Assembly: GCA_002779045.1 (NCBI GenBank)
Contig: PEXO01000093.1
Location: 1-5,267 of the forward strand
Reading direction: 5' to 3'
DNA: 5,267 nt
Source of the DNA: Elusimicrobia bacterium CG08_land_8_20_14_0_20_59_10
GTDB taxonomy: Bacteria > Elusimicrobiota > Elusimicrobia > Elusimicrobiales > UBA9959
Shown: positions 1 to 4,584 of the stretch, piece by piece
Numbering within the stretch: position 1 is the stretch's first letter
Layout of the letters: each line of letters opens with the position of its first letter
Made by a program: the position numbers and the translations under genes
Notes under the pieces: model-generated
The model's input: only the letters and a program-made list of their open reading frames with translations
What the model was told of the DNA's origin: nothing
The model's database searches: none

Positions 1-900
1 AACCTGAAGGTCTTCATACAGGCGGCGCGTACGCGCCGCGAAGCGCTTGACCACTGTCTTTTCTATTCCCCCCCGGGTCTCGGTAAAACCACCCTTTCCC
101 ATATACTGGCGCGGGAAATGGGAGTGAACATCAAGGTGACTTCCGGCCCGGTGCTTTCAAAGCCGGGCGATCTCGCCGCTATGCTCACCACGGAGCTTTC
201 CGAAGGCGACATCCTCTTCATCGACGAGATACACCGTCTTAACGCCGCGGTGGAGGAAGCGCTTTATCCCGTGATGGAGGATTTCCTGTTCTTCATAAAT
301 ACCGGGCAGGGGCCCGGTTCCACCACCCTGAAGCTGGCGGTCCCGCGCTTTACGCTGGTGGGCGCCACCACGCGCAGCGGCCTGCTCACGGGCCCGCTCC
401 GGGACCGGTTCGGCATAGTCTTCAACCTGGGTTTTTACGGCGAGGCGGAAATAACGCAGATACTGGTCCGCTCGGCCGGGATCTTCGGCAGCAAGGCCGA
501 AAGAGCGGCGCTGGAACTTATCGCAAAACGCTCCCGCGGCACGCCTCGCATAGCCAACCGCCTGCTCAGGCGGGTGCGGGATTTCGCCGACGTTAAGTCG
601 GACGGGGTGATAACCGCGGAGATCACGCAGGCCGCCATGACGGCCCTGGAGATAGACCCGGAAGGCCTGGACGACCTTGACCGCCGGATACTGCTGGTGA
701 TAGCGGAAAAGTTCAACGGCGGCCCCGTGGGGATAGAGACCATCGCGGTGGCGGTTTCCGAGGAGACCGACACGCTTACCGACGTAATAGAGCCGTTCCT
801 TATACAGAGCGGTTTTCTCAAACGCACACCGCGCGGACGCATGCTGACCCCGAAGGCTGCACGGCACCTCGGCCTGAAATTAGGGCTCGTTAAAGAATAG
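1..900 (+). CDS. ruvB: RuvB, Holliday-junction branch-migration ATPase (5' end missing; tail altered by an inserted element)
   Basis: RuvB is the hexameric AAA+ motor that, with RuvA, drives branch migration of Holliday junctions in recombinational repair. The frame is open from base 1, giving 299 residues; about 40-50 N-terminal residues lie outside the window, judged against a usual 330-350. Visible in order (numbered from base 1): Walker A SPPGLGKTT (23-31), the RuvB-typical TSGPVL (47-52), Walker B with DEIHRL (75-80), sensor-1 segment GATTRSG (121-127), arginine-finger region GPLRDRFGI (131-139), sensor-2 GTPRIANRLLRRVRDFA (180-196), and the winged-helix C-terminal domain ending in RTPRGRM (276-282). 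The first Walker A position is Ser where Gly is usual. The last six codons and stop overlap the left end of an inverted-repeat element. The ancestral frame appears to have continued at 1199-1222, so the present G-L-V-K-E tail is probably element-derived. The lesion falls after the conserved winged helix, so the protein is probably functional (inference). Confidence 0.97.
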   Translation, partial: NLKVFIQAARTRREALDHCLFYSPPGLGKTTLSHILAREMGVNIKVTSGPVLSKPGDLAAMLTTELSEGDILFIDEIHRLNAAVEEALYPVMEDFLFFINTGQGPGSTTLKLAVPRFTLVGATTRSGLLTGPLRDRFGIVFNLGFYGEAEITQILVRSAGIFGSKAERAALELIAKRSRGTPRIANRLLRRVRDFADVKSDGVITAEITQAAMTALEIDPEGLDDLDRRILLVIAEKFNGGPVGIETIAVAVSEETDTLTDVIEPFLIQSGFLKRTPRGRMLTPKAARHLGLKLGLVKE

Positions 901-911
901 GTGACACATTT
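880..911 (+). repeat. Left arm of outer inverted repeat
   Basis: Pairs with 1167-1198. Over these 32 positions only 881, 900 and 906 fail to match as a strict inverted repeat; the mismatch at 900 would be a G-U pair in RNA. The arm contains the last ruvB codons and its present stop codon TAG (898-900). Confidence 0.9.
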
Positions 912-1013
912 GGCTGAGCCGATTTTGGAGCGAGCCGAAGCGGAATGGAGCAACATGTACTACACGTACTTTAGCGGAATGACGCAAAGGCGCAGCCCGA
1001 AAGCGGCTCAGCC
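912..1013. repeat. Inner inverted-repeat module A of the element
   Basis: The module is framed by GGCTGAGCCG at 912-921 and its reverse complement at 1004-1013. The pairing extends to 928/997 with two mismatches over 17 positions, one of which is G-U compatible. It starts directly after the outer arm with no gap. Inside are two copies of a 15-mer, agcggaatggagcaa (939-953) and agcggaatgacgcaa (973-987), 13 of 15 identical. Between them is a small palindrome GTAC-TACAC-GTAC (957-969). Confidence 0.8.
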
Positions 1014-1020
1014 CCTATGG

Positions 1021-1166
1021 GGAGGCCCATCTTTGAACCGGCTGCCGCGTTGCTCCTCACTTACAGACCACCGGTATGCTCGTTCGTCGCGCCTTGCATC
1101 CGGCTTAGGCCTATGGCCATGCCGTATCAAGAGCTATGCTCCTCAAACGGCCAAATCTGGGCCTCC
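1021..1166. repeat. Inner inverted-repeat module B of the element
   Basis: The module is framed by GGAGGCCCA (1021-1029) and its reverse complement at 1158-1166. Pairing continues to 1035/1152 with two mismatches in 15 positions, and it ends directly against the right outer arm. Substems inside are CCGGCTGC (1038-1045) with GCATCCGG (1096-1103), one mismatch, and GCCGT (1121-1125) with ACGGC (1147-1151). The latter encloses GAGC-TAT-GCTC (1131-1141). A GGCC-TAT-GGCC palindrome lies at 1108-1118. The module is therefore itself branched. Confidence 0.75.
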
Positions 1167-1198
1167 AAATGCGTCACTTATTCTTTAACGAGCCCTTA
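1167..1198 (-). repeat. Right arm of outer inverted repeat
   Basis: Reverse complement of 880-911 with three mismatches. Read on the - strand it begins TAAGGGCTCGTTAAAG. The two arms would form the long closing stem of the whole element in single-stranded DNA or RNA. Confidence 0.9.
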
Positions 1199-1222
1199 CC
1201 GCCGGCCCGGGAACTTTTTTAG
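1196..1222 (+). pseudogene. Displaced ancestral 3' end of ruvB
   Basis: Read from the TTA beside the element, this stretch encodes L-P-P-A-R-E-L-F followed by TAG (1220-1222). Joined to ruvB at codon 294 it gives a tail H-L-G-L-K-L-P-P-A-R-E-L-F, a plausible RuvB C-terminus (many I recall end in a short, Pro-containing tail closing with LF). It is now separated from ruvB by the element and has no start codon. The intergenic region 901-1240 otherwise contains only the element and an 18-base leader before the next gene. Confidence 0.7.
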
Positions 1223-1240
1223 TCCCGCCGGATCCACCTG

Positions 1241-2383
1241 ATGAGAATACGATTATTGCTGCCGCTGCTGCTCCTGCGCGTCCCGGGGGCGCCTCTTTTC
1301 CCCTGCCAGGCGCCGGCCGCTGAAGCCCCCCGCATAAGGGTGGCCATAATCCGCGGTTCCACTTCCCTCAACCTGAAGACCTCCGCCCCGATATATATCG
1401 TGGAAGTAAAGACCGGTGAAAAATACCAGCTCCTGGCCGACTCCGCCTACGAGGTCCGTTCCATGGGCGCTTCCATCATGGTGGCCGGCCACCGGCTGCT
1501 CTCGCCGGTAAAGATGCTGCCCGCCGAGGGCGCGGAACGCGTGCGGCTCGCAAGCAGGCTCTATAAAGGGGACATCATCCTCAGGGCTTCCGGGCAGGGG
1601 CGCCTGGATATAATCGAGTCGCTTCTTCTCGAGGAGTATCTCCGCGGCGTCCTGCCCGCCGAAATGAGCCCCGGCTGGCCGCTGGAGGCGCTCAAGGCGC
1701 AGGCGGTGGCCTCTCGCACTTACGCGCTGAAGCAGCTCAAACCTTCCGCCGATTACGATATAACGGACGGCGTGGAGATGCAGGTCTATAAGGGCTACGA
1801 CGGCGTGAACCCGCGCATAAAAGAGGCCGTCGACTCCACGCGCGGCGAAGTCCTACGCTACAAGCGCAAGCTCATTACCGCGTTCTTCCACTCCTGCTGC
1901 GGCGGGCACACGGCCGGCGTGAACTCGGCCTGGGGCGAAGGAGTGACAAAGCCCCTTTCCGGCGTGAAGGACCCCTACTGCGCAGGTTCGAGCCATTCCC
2001 GCTGGAAATATTTCGTGACCTCCAAAGACCTGCTCGCTTTTCTGCAGAAACGCGGTTCCACGGCGCTGAAGTTAAAGGGTATAAAACCGCACAGCAAAGG
2101 CCGCTCCGGCCGTATCATAACTTTCAGGGTCTCCACCGACCGCGGCAGCGAAACCGCCCTGGTCAAGGAAATGCGCGCCCATTTCGGTTCCAATAAGTTC
2201 CGAAGCACCTATATAACGAAGGTAACTCCGGTCAGGGGCGGCTATGAGTTCAGCGGCCGCGGCTGGGGCCATGGCGTGGGGATGTGCCAGGAGGGAGCGA
2301 AAACCATGGCCAGGAAAGGAAAGAGCTACCGCAAGATCCTGCGCTTCTACTACCCGGGCGCCGGCATAGAGGAGTTTAACTAA
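1241..2383 (+). CDS. SpoIID/LytB-domain protein, probable exported peptidoglycan lytic enzyme
   Basis: This 380-residue protein belongs to the SpoIID/LytB family, whose characterised members cleave glycan strands of (usually stem-peptide-stripped) peptidoglycan as lytic transglycosylases. Residues 1-29 look like a signal peptide: basic MRIR, a leucine core, then small residues ending near A-A-E-A, so it should act outside the inner membrane. Residues 30-125 form an N-terminal beta-rich extension. The family core follows: E132-Y133-L-R-G-V then PAEM, with E141 the likely catalytic acid; WPLEALKAQAVASRTYAL (146-163); F-H-S-C-C-G-G-H (216-223), matching the usual His/Cys/GG site linked to metal binding in SpoIID; W231-G; and GRGWGHGVGMCQEGA (339-353) near the C-terminus. 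The start was chosen because the signal peptide begins there; the ribosome-binding site is weak (GGA at 1230-1232). The stop abuts the queA start. In a probable non-sporulator the role is likely septal or wall remodelling (inference). Confidence 0.92.
   Translation: MRIRLLLPLLLLRVPGAPLFPCQAPAAEAPRIRVAIIRGSTSLNLKTSAPIYIVEVKTGEKYQLLADSAYEVRSMGASIMVAGHRLLSPVKMLPAEGAERVRLASRLYKGDIILRASGQGRLDIIESLLLEEYLRGVLPAEMSPGWPLEALKAQAVASRTYALKQLKPSADYDITDGVEMQVYKGYDGVNPRIKEAVDSTRGEVLRYKRKLITAFFHSCCGGHTAGVNSAWGEGVTKPLSGVKDPYCAGSSHSRWKYFVTSKDLLAFLQKRGSTALKLKGIKPHSKGRSGRIITFRVSTDRGSETALVKEMRAHFGSNKFRSTYITKVTPVRGGYEFSGRGWGHGVGMCQEGAKTMARKGKSYRKILRFYYPGAGIEEFN
2368..2374 (+). promoter_or_regulatory. Ribosome-binding site for queA
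   Basis: AGAGGAG lies 9 bases before the ATG at 2384, inside the last codons of the preceding gene. It supports the 2384 start and translational linkage of the two genes. Confidence 0.75.
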
Positions 2384-3430
2384 ATGACAGGGAAAGCGCT
2401 CAACGAATTTTCCGGGCTGGAAATAGAACCGCTCATAGCCGACAGGCCCGCCGAACCGCGCGATTCCTCCCGGCTGCTGGTGGTAAACCGCGGTGACGGC
2501 TCGCTCCGCGACCGCAGTTTCTCCGACCTGCCCGCGCTGCTTACGCCGCGCGATCTGCTGGTGCTCAATACCAGCCGGGTATGGAAGGCGCGCCTGGAGG
2601 CCGCCAAGACCACCGGCGGCCGCTGCGAAGTGCTCCTGACGTCCCCCCTCAGTGCCGACCGCCTCTCTTGGAACGGCCTTTGCCGCAAGGTGCGCCCGGG
2701 GCAGGTTCTGAACTGCCCCGGCGCCGTAGAAGCCAGGTGTCTGCATTCCAACCCGGACGGCAGCTATGCTTTCAGTTTTTCCGCTCCTCTCGACGAGGCG
2801 TACCTTGCTGCCAACGGAGCCGTACCGCTGCCGCAGTACATCCTGAAAGCCAGGAAAAAGCGCGGTGTCTCCGCGCCGCCGGACGAGGATAAGTACCAGA
2901 CGGTCTATGCCGCGCAGCCCGGCTCCATTGCCGCCCCGACCGCCGGCTTTCATTTTACGCCGGAACTTCTCTCCGGGCTGCAGGCCGCCGGTGTGAAAGT
3001 GGCCCGCATCACGCTGCATATAGGCTGGGGAACTTTCAGAATGGTCCGTTCGCAGGACCCGGCCGCCCATGTGATGCTGGAAGAAGAATGTGAGATCTCA
3101 CCGGAAACGGCTGCGGCTATTAATGCCCACCGCGCCGAAGGCGGCAGGGTGATAGCGGTCGGCACTTCATCCATGCGCACGCTGGAAACCTTTGCAGCGC
3201 AAGACGGCGCAATCCGCCCCGGCCGCGCAAAAGCCGGGCTCTTTATCCGGCCGGGCTACGGGTTCAGGACCGCCGGCGCGTTCATAACCAACCTGCACGT
3301 TCCCGATTCCGCTCCGCTGTACATGACCGCGGCCTTCGCCGGCCGCAATCTCCTGTTCAAAGCCTACCGGCACGCTGTCGACGGGAAATACAGGTTCTAC
3401 TCCTACGGGGATTCTATGCTGGTGCTATAA
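2384..3430 (+). CDS. queA: QueA, S-adenosylmethionine:tRNA ribosyltransferase-isomerase
   Basis: QueA transfers and isomerises the ribosyl moiety of SAM onto preQ1 already placed at tRNA position 34, yielding epoxyqueuosine; it is cytosolic. At 348 residues it has the normal length. Family landmarks are EPRDSSRLLVV (24-34), DLLVLNTSRVWKARL (57-71), the KYQTVYA segment (170-176) followed by GSIAAPTAGFHFT (180-192), ITLHIGWGTFR (209-219), RVIAVGTSSMRTLE (255-268), ITNLHVPDS (301-309), AAFAG (316-320) and the C-terminal YRFYSYGDSML (336-346). Several motif positions differ from the pattern I remember: LNTSR for LNDTR, HVMLEE (229-234) for H-x-M-H-x-E, and TNLHVPDS for TNFHLPKS. The gene is intact, starts directly after the SpoIID-family stop and is followed by tgt, the partner enzyme. 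The start is fixed by a good ribosome-binding site and normal N-terminal spacing. Confidence 0.95.
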   Translation: MTGKALNEFSGLEIEPLIADRPAEPRDSSRLLVVNRGDGSLRDRSFSDLPALLTPRDLLVLNTSRVWKARLEAAKTTGGRCEVLLTSPLSADRLSWNGLCRKVRPGQVLNCPGAVEARCLHSNPDGSYAFSFSAPLDEAYLAANGAVPLPQYILKARKKRGVSAPPDEDKYQTVYAAQPGSIAAPTAGFHFTPELLSGLQAAGVKVARITLHIGWGTFRMVRSQDPAAHVMLEEECEISPETAAAINAHRAEGGRVIAVGTSSMRTLETFAAQDGAIRPGRAKAGLFIRPGYGFRTAGAFITNLHVPDSAPLYMTAAFAGRNLLFKAYRHAVDGKYRFYSYGDSMLVL

Positions 3431-3433
3431 GGA
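3429..3433 (+). promoter_or_regulatory. Ribosome-binding site for tgt
   Basis: AAGGA overlaps the queA stop codon (TAA, 3428-3430) and lies 4 bases before the ATG at 3438. The spacing is short but the site is the only good one and supports this start. Confidence 0.6.
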
Positions 3434-3437
3434 AAAC

Positions 3438-4574
3438 ATGCAACATTTTGAAGTGTTGAAAGCCGATACCGATACCGCCGCACGCGCGGCGGTGCTAAAG
3501 ACCCCGCGCGGGCATATACACACACCCGTCTTCATGCCGGTGGCCACGCAGGGCACCGTGAAGGCCGTCCCCCAGCGCGACCTGGCCGAGCTGGGAGTGG
3601 AATGCCTGCTTTCCAATACCTATCATCTTTACCTGCGCCCCGGCCTTAACACGCTGGAGCGCTTCGGCGGGCTTAACGGCTTCATGAACCATCCCGGCCC
3701 GGTCCTCACCGATTCCGGCGGTTTCCAGGTCTACAGCTTAAGCCGCCTGCGCAAGATCACTGATTCGGGAGTGCATTTCGCCTCGCACATAGATGGCAGC
3801 CCGCACTTCTTTACTCCGGAGAAGGTGATAGACTACCAGGCCGCCATAGGTTCATCTATCTGGACCTGCCTGGATGTCTGCGTAAAGAACCCCGCCACCC
3901 GCCATGACGCGCAGGACGCGCTGAAGAAAACCATGAACTGGGCGCAGAGGGCCAAGACGCACTTCACCGCCAAAACGCGCCACCTGGCGCCGGAGAAGCG
4001 CCCGCTGCTGTTCGGTATAGTGCAGGGCTCCATTTACAACGATCTCCGCGCCGAAGCCGCCAGGCATATGGCCGACCTCGACCCGGACGGCTTCGCCATA
4101 GGCGGACTTTCGGTGGGCGAGAGCAAGGCGCAGATGAGGGAGGCGCTGGCCGCGGCCATAGAGCAGCTGCCGAAGGATAAGCCGGTCTATTTCATGGGGC
4201 TGGGCTCGCCGGAGGATATCTGGGACGCCGCCGAGCTGGGCGTTGACATGTTCGACTGCGTGCTGCCCACGCGCAATGCGCGCAACGGGCAGGCCCTTAC
4301 TTCGGGCGGCAAACTCTATATAAAGAACGCGCCCTACAAGAACGACGACTCCCCCCTGGACCCCATGTGCGACTGCGTCTGCTGCCGCAATTATTCGCGC
4401 GGCTACCTGTCCCATTTATTTAAGGCGGGTGAACTGCTGGTAAGCCAGCTGATCTCGATACACAATATCCGCTTCCTGATAAACCAGACCAAGGCTATAA
4501 GACAGGCCGTAGCCTCGGGGACGGTACGCCAGGCGAAAAAGGCTTTCAAGGACGCTTACTTGCCCGCGGAGTGA
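3438..4574 (+). CDS. tgt: Queuine/preQ1 tRNA-guanine transglycosylase (TGT)
   Basis: TGT exchanges guanine-34 for preQ1 in the GUN anticodons of Asp, Asn, His and Tyr tRNAs, the step before QueA. The 378-residue protein has the family's usual length. Seen in order: TPVFMPVATQGTVKAV (29-44); SNTYHL (59-64); LTDSGGFQV (90-98) with catalytic D92; the substrate-pocket segment around LDVC (145-148); GIVQG (193-197) with Q196; IGGLSVGE (221-228); and FDCVLPTRNARNG (272-284) with D273 as expected nucleophile. The zinc site is C311-x-C313-x-x-C316 with H342. The pocket reads D146-V-C where most bacterial enzymes have D-E-C, and S139-S-I replaces the common S-D-I. Retained Cys148 and Val226 fit a bacterial preQ1-type pocket rather than the eukaryotic queuine type (residue equivalences to the Zymomonas enzyme are from memory). 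It is 7 bases downstream of queA. Confidence 0.97.
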   Translation: MQHFEVLKADTDTAARAAVLKTPRGHIHTPVFMPVATQGTVKAVPQRDLAELGVECLLSNTYHLYLRPGLNTLERFGGLNGFMNHPGPVLTDSGGFQVYSLSRLRKITDSGVHFASHIDGSPHFFTPEKVIDYQAAIGSSIWTCLDVCVKNPATRHDAQDALKKTMNWAQRAKTHFTAKTRHLAPEKRPLLFGIVQGSIYNDLRAEAARHMADLDPDGFAIGGLSVGESKAQMREALAAAIEQLPKDKPVYFMGLGSPEDIWDAAELGVDMFDCVLPTRNARNGQALTSGGKLYIKNAPYKNDDSPLDPMCDCVCCRNYSRGYLSHLFKAGELLVSQLISIHNIRFLINQTKAIRQAVASGTVRQAKKAFKDAYLPAE

Positions 4575-4580
4575 AAGGGG
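4574..4580 (+). promoter_or_regulatory. Ribosome-binding site for the downstream membrane protein
   Basis: AAAGGGG begins at the last base of the tgt stop and ends 4 bases before the ATG at 4585, supporting that start and cotranscription with tgt. Confidence 0.55.
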
Positions 4581-4584
4581 AAAT

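Larger units (their letters stand above)
883..1195. mobile_element. 313-bp MITE-like inverted-repeat element inserted in the end of ruvB
   Basis: The ends are perfect 17-bp inverted repeats, GGGCTCGTTAAAGAATA at 883-899 and its reverse complement at 1179-1195. The inverted similarity continues inward to 911/1167 with few mismatches. TTA occurs immediately outside both ends (880-882 and 1196-1198), consistent with a 3-bp target duplication, or a TA duplication as in Tc1/mariner-type insertion. A 3-base match alone could be chance. The interior is two further inverted-repeat modules and has no credible coding sequence; short open frames look incidental. Decisive support is that joining 882 to 1199 continues the ruvB frame for seven more codons to a stop 18 bases before the next gene. 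No transposase is present, so it would be non-autonomous. The family is not recognised. It could alternatively be a REP/BIME-type structured repeat, but the ends and the disrupted frame favour insertion. Confidence 0.8.

Noticed and set aside
435..956. Minus-strand open frame opposite ruvB and the element's left end.
   Set aside because: Serine/arginine-rich shadow of the ruvB coding strand; no family features, and ruvB is unambiguous.
1094..1120. Promoter within the element (TTGCAT followed by TATGGC).
   Set aside because: Spacing of about 12 bases is too short for a standard -35/-10 pair and the -10 is poor.
1202..1231. Candidate intrinsic terminator after ruvB.
   Set aside because: The T-run is in the loop rather than after the stem, the stem has bulges, and the bases are better explained as the displaced coding tail of ruvB.
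901..1241. Two overlapping short + strand open frames (901-1188, starting GTG, and 1017-1241) in the ruvB-SpoIID gap.
   Set aside because: They lie almost wholly within the inverted-repeat element, have no recognisable domain, and their peptides reflect the repeat arms. The peptide KCVTYSLTSP appears from both arms, on opposite strands.
1253..1309. Lipoprotein signal in the SpoIID-like protein (Cys22).
   Set aside because: The residues before the Cys (L-F-P) do not fit a lipobox; an ordinary signal peptide cleaved near A-A-E-A fits better.
2375..2390. PreQ1 riboswitch controlling queA-tgt.
   Set aside because: There is no intergenic space before queA or tgt, and nothing in the preceding coding sequence resembles the small preQ1 aptamer.
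2072..3070. Long 332-residue minus-strand open frame opposite the SpoIID-family gene and queA.
   Set aside because: Low-complexity Gly/Ala/Arg-rich composition typical of antisense frames in GC-rich genes; both genes on the + strand have full family motifs.
3852..4415. 187-residue minus-strand open frame opposite tgt.
   Set aside because: Antisense shadow of tgt with no recognisable motif.
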